Shown here: positions 27,200 through 37,426 of the stretch, piece after piece | How the letters are laid out: each line of letters begins with the position of its first letter | Numbering within the stretch: the stretch's first letter is position 1 | Origin: Pseudomonadota bacterium | GTDB lineage: Bacteria > Pseudomonadota > Gammaproteobacteria > UBA1113 | Assembly: GCA_021778015.1 (NCBI GenBank) | Contig: JAJYCX010000005.1 | Location: 1-64,000, forward strand | Length of the DNA stretch: 64,000 nucleotides | Direction of reading: 5' to 3' | The notes under the pieces: generated by a model | The model's input: the letters and a program-made list of their open reading frames with translations, nothing else | The model's database searches: none | Told to the model about the DNA's origin: nothing | Program-made: the position numbers and the translations under genes

Positions 27200-27329
27200 T
27201 TCCGAGCCGCGACCGTCAGGGAGCGGAAAAGGAACGAATAACGAGAGTAAGCTCGACCCGCGATTGTCGGCGGCCGTTTTAGATCCGTGATACCTCACAA
27301 AACCGCTCCCTGACGGTCGCGGCTCGGAA
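27200..27329. repeat. 130-base element with perfect 27-base inverted ends
   Basis: The arms at 27200-27226 and 27303-27329 are exact reverse complements over 27 bases; the right arm begins CCGCTCCCTGACGGTCGCGG. The 76-base interior is also GC-rich relative to the surroundings. The same core is present, degenerate, at 9250-9314. The six-frame translation of this motif gives EPRPSGSG and PLPDGRGSE, which I remember from many mis-annotated hypothetical proteins in unrelated phyla, so this is a widely dispersed repeat, not a gene. Confidence 0.9.
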
Positions 27330-27395
27330 TTTTGCATCTTAAGCATTCGCGTTATAGTAGCGACTGCGTCAGGCGGAGAGAACAACTGAATATTT

Positions 27396-27431
27396 TACCC
27401 TAAAAAGGTACGATAATACCCTTTTAGGGTA
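27396..27431 (-). terminator. Inverted repeat downstream of parC
   Basis: TACCCTTTTAGGGTA (27417-27431) is itself a palindrome and can alternatively pair with TACCCTAAAAAGG at 27396. It lies 44 bases after the parC stop on the minus strand, where the parE-parC operon would end. It could instead be a regulator site; the lack of a clear U run keeps this open. Confidence 0.45.
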
Positions 27432-27474
27432 TATTGACAATACTCATAATTGGAAATAGTTCTCATTCCTAGCT

Positions 27475-29742
27475 TTATTCTGCCGTCAGCACTTCTATTC
27501 TATCCACCTTTTGAAAACCACGTGGCAATTTGCTGCCGCGTTTAGCACGTTCACTTAGATAATGTTTTAAATCGTCCTTCTTGAGTACGATATTGCGTTT
27601 GCCTGAATAAATCTTCAAACTGTCTTTGCTGCTCAATATGGCAATGTCTATGACTTTTTCTTCGCCTTTGACAAAACGGCTCTTAGGAATGTTGATCATC
27701 TTATTGCCCTTACCCTTAGGCAATTGCGGTAAAGTATTCACAGGGAACATCAATAAATAACCTTCTAGGGTGACGACGATGATTTGATCTTTATTAAAAT
27801 CTTCAATTAACCGTGGTGCTAAGGCCTCGCCATGTTCTGGCACTTTCAATAAAGCCTTACCCGCGCGATTTTTAGTGTGCAATTCGGATAGGGTAGTAAC
27901 AAAACCATAACCGGCGCTAGAAGCCACCAGGCAATGCGCATCGCTGTTGCCCATTAACAAACCTACAAACTGAGCGCCACTAGGCGGATTCAATTTGCCG
28001 CTTAAAGGTTCACCCTGACCGCGTGCGGAGGGCAGCGTATGTGCTGCTAAGGCATAAGAACGCCCTGTAGAATCTAAAAATAAAACATTTTCCGTGCTGC
28101 GGCCTAAAACACTGGCTTTAAAGGCGTCGCCTGCTTTATAACTTAAACCAGCCACATCGAATTCATGCCCTTTGGCTTGTCTACACCAACCTTTTTCAGA
28201 CAAGATAACGGTAACGGGTTCACTAGCAATGAGTTCTTCTTGCTTTAAGGCCACAGCTTCTTGACGGAACACCAAAGGTGAGCGGCGTTTATCGCCATAC
28301 TTTTCTTTATCGGCTAACAATTCTTCTTTAATTAGGGCATCTAACTTTTTAGGCGACCCTAAAATGGCTTCAATGCGTTTTTTCTCGGCGGCCAATTCTT
28401 CTTGCTCGCCCTTAATTTTAAATTCTTCTAATTTAGCCAAATGACGTAATTTTAAATCTAAAATGGCATTGGCTTGTATTTCGCTCAAGCCAAAACGGCG
28501 TATTAATTCCGCTTTTGGATCGTCTTCGTGACGTATAATGGCGATGACTTCATCTATATTTAAATAGGCAACCAACAAACCATCTAAAATATGTAAGCGC
28601 GCGATGATGGTATCTAAGGCATCTTGCAAGCGACGCGTGACTGTGCTCCTGCGGAAACTAAGCCATTCGCTTAAGATCTTTAATAAGTTTTTAACCTGCG
28701 GTTTGCCATCTATGCCGATCATATTAAAATTAATACGGTAGCTTCTTTGTAGCTCGGTAGTGCTAAACAAATGATCCATCAAGGGTTCTATATCGATGCG
28801 ATTAGAACGCGGCTCTATGACCAAACGTATTGGGTTTTCGTGATCGGATTCATCACGCAGATCGGCTATCATGGGTAATTTTTTCTGCCGCATTTGATCG
28901 GCAATTTGCTCTAGCACCTTAGCGCCAGAAACTTGATGCGGTAACGCCGTAATGACGATATCGCCGTTTTCTATGGTATAGACTGCGCGCATTTTTACCG
29001 AGCCATTACCACTTTTATACATGTCCAAAATATCTTGTTGTGGCGTGATGATTTCGGCTTCAGTAGGATAATCGGGCGCTTTCACGAATTTACATAAATC
29101 GTTGAGGCTGGCCTTAGGATTGTCGAGCAGATGCACACAAGCATCGACTACTTCATTTAAATTATGCGAAGGGATATCGGTCGCCATACCTACGGCAATA
29201 CCCATGCCGCCGTTTAACAATATATTGGGTAAACGTGCCGGTAAAAACCGCGGTTCGTCTAAGGTACCATCGAAGTTGGGGATCCAATCTACCGTCGCTA
29301 GACTCAATTCTTCCAGCAGTGCATTAGCATAAGGCGATAATCTGGATTCAGTGTAACGCATAGCGGCGAATGATTTGGGATCATCTGGGGAGCCCCAATT
29401 GCCTTGACCATCGACCAAAGGATAACGATAAGAGAAAGGTTGAGCCATCAATACCATGGCTTCGTAGCAAGCACTATCACCATGCGGGTGAAACTTACCT
29501 AAGACATCACCGACAGTACGCGCCGATTTTTTATATTTTGCCGTCGCTTTTAAGCCCAGTTCCGACATAGCATAGACTATACGCCGTTGCACCGGCTTTA
29601 AACCATCGCTTACATGTGGCAATGCGCGGTCCATGATCACATACATGGAATAATCTAAATAAGCTTGTTCAGTAAATACTTTTAAAGGTTTGGTTTCTAC
29701 GCCTTCGTAATCTATAGTAATATCTGGCATGTTATGCTGCAT
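27475..29742 (-). CDS. parC: DNA topoisomerase IV subunit A
   Basis: Catalytic subunit that unlinks daughter chromosomes. The 755-residue length matches ParC (752 in E. coli) and is shorter than GyrA. The active-site tyrosine is Tyr130 in [10 protein letters not shown]. The quinolone region [10 protein letters not shown] (85-94) keeps the wild-type Ser90 and Glu94, so no resistance substitution is seen there. The frame begins 11 bases inside parE; an ATG 12 bases further in is an alternative start. It is transcribed with parE. Confidence 0.96.
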   Translation of the reverse strand: MQHNMPDITIDYEGVETKPLKVFTEQAYLDYSMYVIMDRALPHVSDGLKPVQRRIVYAMSELGLKATAKYKKSARTVGDVLGKFHPHGDSACYEAMVLMAQPFSYRYPLVDGQGNWGSPDDPKSFAAMRYTESRLSPYANALLEELSLATVDWIPNFDGTLDEPRFLPARLPNILLNGGMGIAVGMATDIPSHNLNEVVDACVHLLDNPKASLNDLCKFVKAPDYPTEAEIITPQQDILDMYKSGNGSVKMRAVYTIENGDIVITALPHQVSGAKVLEQIADQMRQKKLPMIADLRDESDHENPIRLVIEPRSNRIDIEPLMDHLFSTTELQRSYRINFNMIGIDGKPQVKNLLKILSEWLSFRRSTVTRRLQDALDTIIARLHILDGLLVAYLNIDEVIAIIRHEDDPKAELIRRFGLSEIQANAILDLKLRHLAKLEEFKIKGEQEELAAEKKRIEAILGSPKKLDALIKEELLADKEKYGDKRRSPLVFRQEAVALKQEELIASEPVTVILSEKGWCRQAKGHEFDVAGLSYKAGDAFKASVLGRSTENVLFLDSTGRSYALAAHTLPSARGQGEPLSGKLNPPSGAQFVGLLMGNSDAHCLVASSAGYGFVTTLSELHTKNRAGKALLKVPEHGEALAPRLIEDFNKDQIIVVTLEGYLLMFPVNTLPQLPKGKGNKMINIPKSRFVKGEEKVIDIAILSSKDSLKIYSGKRNIVLKKDDLKHYLSERAKRGSKLPRGFQKVDRIEVLTAE

Positions 29743-31630
29743 CTCCCGCTAAATCACCTTTGTCTTCTAACCACTTTTTACGATCGGAGGCACGTTTTTT
29801 ACCCAATAACATATCCATGATTTGATGTGTGTCATCGCTGTCTGCTATGGTTAATTGTACTAAGCGTCGTGTTTCCGTCGCCATAGTGGTTTCGCGCAGT
29901 TGTATAGGATTCATTTCACCCAAGCCTTTAAAGCGTTGCACATTGACTTTGCCTTTGATATTTTCGGCATTAATGCGATCTAAAACGCCTTGCTTTTCGG
30001 CATCATCTAAAGCGTAATACACCGTTTTGCCTATGTCTATACGATATAAAGGCGGCATGGCCACATAAATATGACCTGCTTTTACTAGGGCTGGAAAATG
30101 TTTTAAGAATAAGGCGCACAATAAAGTGGCGATATGCAAACCATCGGAGTCAGCATCGGCGAGTATACAAATCTTGCCATAACGTAAGCCAGATAGATCC
30201 GGATTGCCAGGATCTATACCCACAGCAACGGCGATATCGTGTACTTCTTGCGATGCTAACACTTGTCCTGAATCTACTTCCCATGTATTTAAGATCTTAC
30301 CACGCAAAGGCATAATCGCTTGGAAGTTTTTGTCGCGCGCTTGTTTGGCGGAACCGCCTGCAGAATCGCCTTCTACTAAAAATAATTCAGTGCGTTTAAT
30401 GTCTTGAGAAGTACAATCCGCTAATTTGCCAGGCAAAGCAGGGCCGCTGGTGATTTTTTTACGTTCAACTTTCTGTGCTTTGCGCAACCGTTTTTGCGCC
30501 GCATCTAGTGCCAATTCGGCAATCAGCGTTGCTTCTTCGGTGTGTTGATTCATCCACAAACCTAAAGCATCCTTAACGACACCGCTGACAAAAGAAGCCG
30601 ATTGTCGTGACGACAAGCGTTCTTTGGTTTGGCCTGCAAATTGGGGATCTTGCATTTTCACCGATAAAATATAATGACAGTTTTCCCACACATCATCTGC
30701 GGTCAATTTAACGCCGCGCGCCAATAAATTACGAAACTCACAAAACTCGCGCACTGCTTCTAATAAACCGGTACGCAAACCATTGACGTGTGTGCCGCCT
30801 TGTATAGTAGGAATTAAATTGACGTAACTTTCTTGTAGGCTTTCCTTATCGGTTTCTGGAACCCAGGCCAAGGCCCATTCGCACATCTCGACTTTAGCGC
30901 TGAATTGGCCTATAAATCCGCCCGCTGGCAATAATGCATCATCTAGAAAATAATCTTGTAGATAAGAGCGTAAACCATCTTCATAGTACCATTCTAGATA
31001 TTCGCCCGTGCTTTCATCTTTAAAGCTTAAGTGTAAACCAGAACACAATACGGCTTTGGCTTTTAAGACGTGTTTTAGTTTAGAAACCACAAATTTAGGC
31101 GAATCGAAATAGGACTTTTCTGGCCAGAAACGCAGCATTGTTCCGCTTTCTTTCTTAGGCGCTGTGCCTATGCGTTTTAGGGCTTTGGTACGTTCCCCTT
31201 TGGCAAACTGAATGAAATAAACTTCGCCATCGCGCGTTATAGTGACATCGACGCGTTCGGACAGAGCATTGACCACGGAAACACCCACACCGTGTAAGCC
31301 GCCTGCAAATTGATAATTTTTGTCGGAAAATTTGCCGCCTGCGTGTAAACGCGTCATGATGAGTTCCACACCGGTAATTTTTTCTTCAGGGTGTATGTCG
31401 ACTGGCATGCCGCGACCATCGTCGCTGACTTGTAAGGAACCATCGGCAAATAAAATCACATCGATGCGTGTAGCATGATGCGCCATTGCTTCATCGACAG
31501 CATTGTCTATGACTTCATGTGCCAAGTGATTGGGATTGCGCGTATCGGTGTACATCCCGGGGCGCAAGCGCACCGGCTCTAAACCCGTTAAGACGTCGAT
31601 GGACGCAGCATTGTAAGTTGAATCAGCCAT
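29732..31630 (-). CDS. parE: DNA topoisomerase IV subunit B
   Basis: ATPase subunit of topoisomerase IV. The 632-residue protein has the GHKL ATPase motifs [19 protein letters not shown] and [13 protein letters not shown], then the TOPRIM motifs [13 protein letters not shown] and [11 protein letters not shown]. About 630 residues is typical of ParE and well below GyrB (804). A GTG 9 bases upstream is an alternative start. gyrB is not in the window, so this is the only type II B subunit seen. It overlaps parC by 11 bases. Confidence 0.96.
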   Translation of the reverse strand: MADSTYNAASIDVLTGLEPVRLRPGMYTDTRNPNHLAHEVIDNAVDEAMAHHATRIDVILFADGSLQVSDDGRGMPVDIHPEEKITGVELIMTRLHAGGKFSDKNYQFAGGLHGVGVSVVNALSERVDVTITRDGEVYFIQFAKGERTKALKRIGTAPKKESGTMLRFWPEKSYFDSPKFVVSKLKHVLKAKAVLCSGLHLSFKDESTGEYLEWYYEDGLRSYLQDYFLDDALLPAGGFIGQFSAKVEMCEWALAWVPETDKESLQESYVNLIPTIQGGTHVNGLRTGLLEAVREFCEFRNLLARGVKLTADDVWENCHYILSVKMQDPQFAGQTKERLSSRQSASFVSGVVKDALGLWMNQHTEEATLIAELALDAAQKRLRKAQKVERKKITSGPALPGKLADCTSQDIKRTELFLVEGDSAGGSAKQARDKNFQAIMPLRGKILNTWEVDSGQVLASQEVHDIAVAVGIDPGNPDLSGLRYGKICILADADSDGLHIATLLCALFLKHFPALVKAGHIYVAMPPLYRIDIGKTVYYALDDAEKQGVLDRINAENIKGKVNVQRFKGLGEMNPIQLRETTMATETRRLVQLTIADSDDTHQIMDMLLGKKRASDRKKWLEDKGDLAGDAA

Positions 31631-31722
31631 TGTTGTCACTGCTCTCGTTTTGTTGTACCCATCTCTGCAAACATGGAACTGGAACGTTCTTGTTCTGGAT
31701 GCAGTCGGGGATCTAGCACATT

Positions 31723-31858
31723 GTCATCCTCGACGCAGTCGGGGATCCAGTTTCAAATCAAGTTTTTCCTGGATCCCCGACTGCGGCCTCGCGGCCTGGT
31801 CGAGGATGACAAAGCTTCGATTTAAATCTATAGTATTCATTAAAATCTCGCATCTTCA
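31723..31858. repeat. GTCATCC-type palindromic repeat with 50-base arm
   Basis: GTCATCCTCGAC (from 31723) and GTCGAGGATGAC-type sequence (ending 31810) are inverted ends enclosing internal GGGGATCCAG/CTGGATCCCC inverted repeats. An adjoining arm of about 48 bases (AAAGCTTCGATTTAAATC to GCATCTTCATT, 31811-31858) is shared with the copies at 48883 and 63223. It fills the parE-nudix gap and touches the NUDIX stop codon. No gene is seen in the gap. Confidence 0.8.
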
Positions 31859-32500
31859 TTAGCGCTGAGCTAATTCCTGATGGTGCATTTGTAACCATTG
31901 CAAAGCGATTAAAGTCATTGCATTGTTAACGCTGCCTGCAGCCACCGCTTGCATGCATTCCTCTAGGCTAAAGACGCAGACGCGTATGTCTTCGTGTTCA
32001 TCTTTTAAGCCATGAATGCCGCCCGCAAGACTGGCGTCAATTATAGCATAAAACAAATGAAATTTTTCAGCATTGCCACCTGGACTTGCATAATAAGAAA
32101 CCATAGGCTGTACCTTGCTGACTTCTAAGCCGGTTTCTTCGAATACTTCTTTTATAGCAACGGCTGCTGGTGCTTCGCCCGCAGGAATGCCTCCCGCGAC
32201 AATTTCGACTAGCCATGGGGTACTTGTATCTCTGAGGGCACCTGGGCGGAATTGTTCCACTAAAACCACTGCCTGTTGTTTAGGATCGTACAATAATACA
32301 CCAACAGCATCACCACGCACAAAGATTTCGCGTGTGATGGTTTCGCTCCAACCTCCGGCAAAGAGCCGATGACGTAAGCGATATTCTTTGAGACGAAAAA
32401 AGCCATGATAAACAACTTTTTCTTGTTCGATGATCACATCGTTGTGATTGAATTCAGGTTCAGATGATTTGTTACGCAAGAAGGGAGTCCTCATTAACAT
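31859..32500 (-). CDS. nudF: NUDIX hydrolase, ADP-ribose pyrophosphatase type
   Basis: A 213-residue NUDIX hydrolase resembling NudF, which cleaves ADP-ribose to AMP and ribose-5-phosphate. The box reads GGIPAGE...KEVFEETGLE (about 110-132); the expected Arg of the REUxEExGU core is Lys here, while the metal-binding glutamates are kept. QFRPGAL upstream is typical of ADP-ribose hydrolases. The ATG at 32500 overlaps the upstream transglutaminase stop in TGATG, so it is probably translated by reinitiation. Its stop codon lies at the edge of a repeat element. Confidence 0.85.
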   Translation of the reverse strand: MLMRTPFLRNKSSEPEFNHNDVIIEQEKVVYHGFFRLKEYRLRHRLFAGGWSETITREIFVRGDAVGVLLYDPKQQAVVLVEQFRPGALRDTSTPWLVEIVAGGIPAGEAPAAVAIKEVFEETGLEVSKVQPMVSYYASPGGNAEKFHLFYAIIDASLAGGIHGLKDEHEDIRVCVFSLEECMQAVAAGSVNNAMTLIALQWLQMHHQELAQR

Positions 32501-35500
32501 CAAAAGGGTCGTCGCAAATCCAAAGTATAAGGATATTCTTCATCTACAAAGCGTTGTGGACTGCCAACGTGCTCATGAGTAACTATATCACGGCTAAATA
32601 TTTTTTGAAAACGGGTCGCCGCATCCCGTTCGTTGATTGGCGGTTGTTCGTAAACTTTACCGCTGGGATCAGAGACATGATAACAGCATCCGCCCAAAAC
32701 ACGTTGTTGTAGACAATCGACTATTTCAAAGGTTAGCGTTTTTTGTGTGGGCAGATTTGGGTGTAAAGTGTTGATCAGTTCCCAAGCTTTAAAACGCACA
32801 CCCGCGATATAATGTTGAGCTTGTGTCGTTGCATGCAAGGGTAGAGGATAGCCATTGCATAAGACTTTATACCTATCTTCTAATTGACCAATGACTTCTA
32901 TTTGTAATCGCTCCGTAGCTGAATCTACAGGACGACTGGTTGCACCAGCCACGGCTTGATCCCCTAAAACTAACCAGGGTTCAGCCGCAAAACGTAGGTT
33001 TAATTGTAAGTCTTCAACCGTTATCTCGCCAATTAAAGGGAAACGACTTTCTAAAAAAGGTCTATACCATTGTGGCTCTAAAGCGATTTGATGCTGTTGT
33101 AAGTCGTAGAGAACGGTTTCAAAATCATGCCAAATATAATAGGGTAGCATAAACTTATCGTGCAAGGCTGTGCCCCAACGAATCAAACGCGCAGCATACG
33201 GTTGTTGCCAACAACGCAATATTATAGCGCGTAATAATAAATGTTGTAATAGATTCAACTTCGCTGTGGCGGGCATTTCAAAAGAACGTAATTCAACTAA
33301 GCCTAGGCGGCCATACATGTGATCAGGTGAATATAATTTATCTAAACAAATTTCTGCGCGATGGGTGTTACCTGTCACATCGACCATTACATTACGCAAT
33401 AGTCTGTCTACTAACCAATAATGACTCTCTAAGGCTTCTTTAGGTATGGCTTCAAAAGCAATTTCCAGTTCATGCAACATATCATGACGGCTTTCATCTA
33501 AGCGGGGCGCTTGACAAGTTGGCCCTATGAATAAACCTGAGAATAAATACGATAAGCTAGGATGATGTTGGAAATAAGTGATTATACTGCGGAGTAGGTC
33601 GGGTCTACGTAAAAACGGACTGTCTTTAGGTGTTCTTCCGCCTAATACGATATGATTACCACCACCAGCAGCAATTTTTCGCCCGTTCATCATATATTTT
33701 TCAGGTGTTAGCTCTAAAGAGGCTGCGTGTTCATAAACGCTGCTCATAACATTTGATAAGTCGTGCCAATTGCTCGTAGGATGCATATTGATTTCTATCA
33801 CGCCGGGATCGGGTGTAATAGAAAATTTTTCTAGACGTGGGTCGGTTGGGGGTTCGTATCCTTCTATAAACACGGGTAACCCTACACTTGCCGCTGCCTC
33901 TTCAATATGTGCTATCAACGCCAAATAATGTTCTATATAAGCCAGCGGTGGCATGAATACAGCTAAACGATTCTCTTTAATAGAAACGCCTAGAGCAGTA
34001 CATTCCCATGGTGCGGGCAAATGACTTTCAATAGACAAAGTATTTTTACTATTGTCTTTTAACGCTAGTCTAGAGGGTAATGGTTCTAATGGGCTTAATG
34101 GTGAACGTTGTGGCCATTCTACCGTATTAGGTTTCTGTTTAGTGAGTGTATCTAATGGCAAGCGATAGCCTATAGCGGTATCTCCATACGTTAGAAACAG
34201 TTTATGGCGATGAAACTTCCAGATGGGGGAATGCCATTGCTTTTGCGCAAAATCCCAATGCAGCGGTAATATCAAACCAGTAGGAGTGGATGCTTTATCG
34301 TTTACAGCGTGTATAAATTTTTGCGTCCATTCTGTATCGTCGTAATCAAGCTCATTATAAGGATTTATATGTTGTTCCCGGCGAATGATTTCTATAGGAT
34401 CTTCAAATGCCTCTATCTCACGGACGCTTAAATTTAATTCTTTGATCAATGCAGCCATAAACTGTTTAGCATGGTCCATTGTTAATGGATAAGATACGGT
34501 ATGTGCCAGCAAAGCGCTATTTTGCCAGACAGGGATATTATCTTTGCGCCAGAAACAATTTAAAGCCCAACGAGGATATTCTTCGCCTGGGTAATGTTTT
34601 CCTTGACCAAAATGCAGTAAACCACCTTCTGCAAATACATCTTTGAGTGCATATAGCAACTTTTCTGCGGTTTCTCTTTTCTCGATACCCATAGCACCTG
34701 TATGCCATTCTGTTGCCGTAGAACCTATTTTGGTAAAAGTAGGTTCACCTCCCGAAGTTAAACGTATATCTAAAGCCGCTATCTGTTCGTCTACGTTCGC
34801 CGCAACAGCACTTACTTTTTCCCAGTCAGCGTTATGATTTTCTACCGTCGCGGTGGTATTTGTCTCCAATGGCGTGACGGTCATTTCTACTGTAAATTCT
34901 GTTTCACAGGGGGTGCAGGTTCCTTCAATCGCCGCTGCAAGTGCAGGCTCTGGCGTACAGCATAAGGGTATATGATCTTCACTGGTCAATAAACCAGAAG
35001 TGGAATCCAATCCTATCCACCCCGCACCGGGTAAATAAGCTTCCACCCAAGCATGCAATGCGAGCGTATTTTTAGGGTGTTTTTCGGTAGCCAATTGTAT
35101 TAAGTAACCCGAAACAAAACGCGCCGCAATGTGATAATGACGTAGTGTTTCCATGAGCAAGACCGCCATATCACGACAAGAACCTTGTTTGTTAATTAAG
35201 GTCTCATCACTGGTTTGTATACCGGGTTCATGTCTTAACGTATAAACAATAGTGTCATGTACTTTTTGGTTCAAGCTTATAATAAAATCTAGTGTGCGTT
35301 GCGGGCTGGTGTTTATTTCACTTAACCAAGCAGAAAACAGAGGCGTTTGTATAGGAGGAGATAAATAGGGGATTAATTGCGACTGTAGTGCAGCGCTATA
35401 TTGAAATGGATAGTACAGGGCATAGTCATCTAAAAAGAAGTTAAACGGGTTAATAGGTTTAAAGTCTAATTGCAGCAACACGGATATCTCTAAACGCTGC

Positions 35501-35709
35501 ACTGGTTTAGGAAAAACTATATGGGCAATGTGGTTACCACCGGGGTCTTGTTGCCAATTGAGGAAATGAGGCGAAGGGTTAATCGTTAATGCATAGTTTA
35601 ATATCTCGCAGGGTGCATGAGCTGCTGGATGTAATCGTATCAAATGTGGCGACAAAATGACGGCTTGATTGTATTGGTAAAGGGTTTTATGAAATAGCGC
35701 TAGTTTCAT
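32500..35709 (-). CDS. Transglutaminase-like protein fused to DUF2126
   Basis: A 1069-residue protein. The N-terminal part has the bacterial transglutaminase N-domain (HKTLYQYNQAVILSPHLIRL) and a transglutaminase/protease core with the full triad: Cys178 in KQGSCRD, His219 in LHAWVEAY, Asp235 in GLDSTSG. After a linker rich in Thr and Glu, the C-terminal 750 residues are DUF2126, starting LTSGGEPTF at 317-325. No signal peptide is seen, so it is cytosolic. It is divergent from the ATP-grasp operon and coupled to the NUDIX gene. The family is predicted to hydrolyse or transfer peptide amide bonds; the substrate is unknown. Confidence 0.9.
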   Translation of the reverse strand: MKLALFHKTLYQYNQAVILSPHLIRLHPAAHAPCEILNYALTINPSPHFLNWQQDPGGNHIAHIVFPKPVQRLEISVLLQLDFKPINPFNFFLDDYALYYPFQYSAALQSQLIPYLSPPIQTPLFSAWLSEINTSPQRTLDFIISLNQKVHDTIVYTLRHEPGIQTSDETLINKQGSCRDMAVLLMETLRHYHIAARFVSGYLIQLATEKHPKNTLALHAWVEAYLPGAGWIGLDSTSGLLTSEDHIPLCCTPEPALAAAIEGTCTPCETEFTVEMTVTPLETNTTATVENHNADWEKVSAVAANVDEQIAALDIRLTSGGEPTFTKIGSTATEWHTGAMGIEKRETAEKLLYALKDVFAEGGLLHFGQGKHYPGEEYPRWALNCFWRKDNIPVWQNSALLAHTVSYPLTMDHAKQFMAALIKELNLSVREIEAFEDPIEIIRREQHINPYNELDYDDTEWTQKFIHAVNDKASTPTGLILPLHWDFAQKQWHSPIWKFHRHKLFLTYGDTAIGYRLPLDTLTKQKPNTVEWPQRSPLSPLEPLPSRLALKDNSKNTLSIESHLPAPWECTALGVSIKENRLAVFMPPLAYIEHYLALIAHIEEAAASVGLPVFIEGYEPPTDPRLEKFSITPDPGVIEINMHPTSNWHDLSNVMSSVYEHAASLELTPEKYMMNGRKIAAGGGNHIVLGGRTPKDSPFLRRPDLLRSIITYFQHHPSLSYLFSGLFIGPTCQAPRLDESRHDMLHELEIAFEAIPKEALESHYWLVDRLLRNVMVDVTGNTHRAEICLDKLYSPDHMYGRLGLVELRSFEMPATAKLNLLQHLLLRAIILRCWQQPYAARLIRWGTALHDKFMLPYYIWHDFETVLYDLQQHQIALEPQWYRPFLESRFPLIGEITVEDLQLNLRFAAEPWLVLGDQAVAGATSRPVDSATERLQIEVIGQLEDRYKVLCNGYPLPLHATTQAQHYIAGVRFKAWELINTLHPNLPTQKTLTFEIVDCLQQRVLGGCCYHVSDPSGKVYEQPPINERDAATRFQKIFSRDIVTHEHVGSPQRFVDEEYPYTLDLRRPF

Positions 35710-35950
35710 TTGTATAGAAAGAATCCTTGTTCAGCTAAGAGAGGGCCACCCCTCTAAACTTAGACTATTTTTAAAGAAAAACAAGGTAATTCAATGGAAT
35801 TGGACTTTACTGATTGTTTGTACTAGGCTGTTTCTAGGCATTTACAAAGTCGGGAATGGCAAGGATAGCTTTAGCCATACATTAGTGTATGTTCAAACGC
35901 ACATCTTCATTGATGATGGCTATAGACTCTGGTGAAATAAGGAATAGTAC
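35710..35950. promoter_or_regulatory. Divergent intergenic region of the transglutaminase/ATP-grasp cluster
   Basis: 241 bases between divergently transcribed genes, so it must hold both promoters. Nested inverted repeats are seen at 35872-35922: TAGCCAT pairs with ATGGCTA, and inside it CATACA pairs with TGTATG (35876-35891) around TTAG. This could be an RNA leader hairpin or an operator for the plus-strand operon. No convincing -35/-10 pair could be chosen. Confidence 0.5.
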
Positions 35951-37426
35951 GTGAATAATCCCTTAACTGGTTTATTTAAAGATTATCGACCCTTACCGGG
36001 ACGATATGATGAAATGTTTCTTGAAAACGGTTATCCGCAACTCGCATTTCGTCAGTTATTAGAACTATTAGATAAAAACACCTTAGAAGATTTTCAACAT
36101 TATCGCCATTTAGCCGACAATATTTTTCGCAATAATGGTACGACCTTCTTAGTCTATAAGCACGAAAAGGGTACCGAGGAGATTTTTCCTTTTGATTTAA
36201 TTCCACGCATCATTTGTGCGCAAGATTGGCAAAAACTAGAAAAAGGGTTGTTACAGCGCGTACATGCATTAGAGTTATTTTTACACGACATTTATGGTGA
36301 GCAAAGAATATTAAAAGATAATATTATTCCACGTGAATTAATAGAATCTTCAGCTGGTTATAATCCTAGAATGCGTCATATCACGCCACCGGGTGGCATT
36401 TACATCAATATTTCTGGGATCGATTTGCTTAAAACCAATGAAGGAGAATATTGTGTATTAGAAGATAATTTACGTACTCCGTCTGGCGTATCGTATGTGC
36501 TAGAAAATCGCTTAACCATGAAACGAGTCTTCCCCGCTATTTTTAAGAAAAGCCATATACGCACGATTAAAGAATATCCCTTACGATTTAAAGATGCACT
36601 GGCTTCGTTGTCTACGGTGGACAATCCCATAGTGGTTATATTAACGCCTGGTGTGAACAATTCAGCTTTCTTTGAACACAGTTATCTTGCTCGCAAAATG
36701 GGTTGTTATTTAGTACAAGGCAGCGATTTGTTTGTGCACCAAGAGAAGGTCTATGTAAAAACCACTGAAGGGGCAAAACGAGTCGATGTGATTTATAGAC
36801 GAGTAGACGATGAGTATATTGATCCTAGTTTTTCCAACAATAATAGCGTATTAGGCGTGCCGGATTTGGTAAAAGCCTATGTTGCAGGCAATGTTATTTT
36901 GGCCAATGGCTTAGGCAATGGTGTTGCCGATGATAAAGCCATTTATTCTTTTGTTCCCGAGATGATACGGTATTACCTTACCGAAGAGCCTCTCTTAGCA
37001 CAAGTGCCTACGTACTTAGGCTATAGAGAAAAAGATAAAAATATTATTTTACAGAATTTAGATAAATTTGTGGTAAAAATGGTAGATGGTTCGGGCGGTT
37101 ATGGTATGTTGTTTGGCCCACAAGCTACACAAAAGGAAAGAACAGAATTTGCTGAGAAAATTAAAGCCAATCCACGCCATTATATTGCGCAAGAAGTCGT
37201 TGAGTTATCGACATGCCCTACTTGGGATTTGCAAAAGTTAGCGCCCAAACGCGTTGATTTTAGACCCTATATTGTGAGTGGGCAATATCGTTGGGTACTA
37301 CCCGGAGGCTTAACGCGAGTAGCTTTAGAGGAAAATTCATATATTGTAAACTCTAGCCAAGGAGGGGGTTCTAAAGATACGTGGGTGTTGAATGAAGAGG
37401 ATGAGTACGCAAAGGAGGGCATATGA
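35951..37426 (+). CDS. Circularly permuted ATP-grasp protein (DUF404/DUF407)
   Basis: A 491-residue ligase-type protein. Conserved landmarks are EDNLRTPSGVSYV (171-183), RRVDDEYIDP (283-292) and the glycine-rich ATP loop GSGGYGM (380-386). The family is predicted from genomics to join amino acids or peptides through carboxyl-phosphate intermediates. GTG is the start, with AAGGA 7 bases upstream. The stop overlaps the alpha-E gene as ATGA, so the three-gene operon is tightly coupled. No experiment in this organism is known to me. Confidence 0.9.
   Translation: MNNPLTGLFKDYRPLPGRYDEMFLENGYPQLAFRQLLELLDKNTLEDFQHYRHLADNIFRNNGTTFLVYKHEKGTEEIFPFDLIPRIICAQDWQKLEKGLLQRVHALELFLHDIYGEQRILKDNIIPRELIESSAGYNPRMRHITPPGGIYINISGIDLLKTNEGEYCVLEDNLRTPSGVSYVLENRLTMKRVFPAIFKKSHIRTIKEYPLRFKDALASLSTVDNPIVVILTPGVNNSAFFEHSYLARKMGCYLVQGSDLFVHQEKVYVKTTEGAKRVDVIYRRVDDEYIDPSFSNNNSVLGVPDLVKAYVAGNVILANGLGNGVADDKAIYSFVPEMIRYYLTEEPLLAQVPTYLGYREKDKNIILQNLDKFVVKMVDGSGGYGMLFGPQATQKERTEFAEKIKANPRHYIAQEVVELSTCPTWDLQKLAPKRVDFRPYIVSGQYRWVLPGGLTRVALEENSYIVNSSQGGGSKDTWVLNEEDEYAKEGI

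Noticed and set aside
27188..27385. A 65-residue open frame containing EPRPSGSG and PLPDGRGSE
   Set aside because: It is the translation of the inverted-repeat element, a known source of false proteins.
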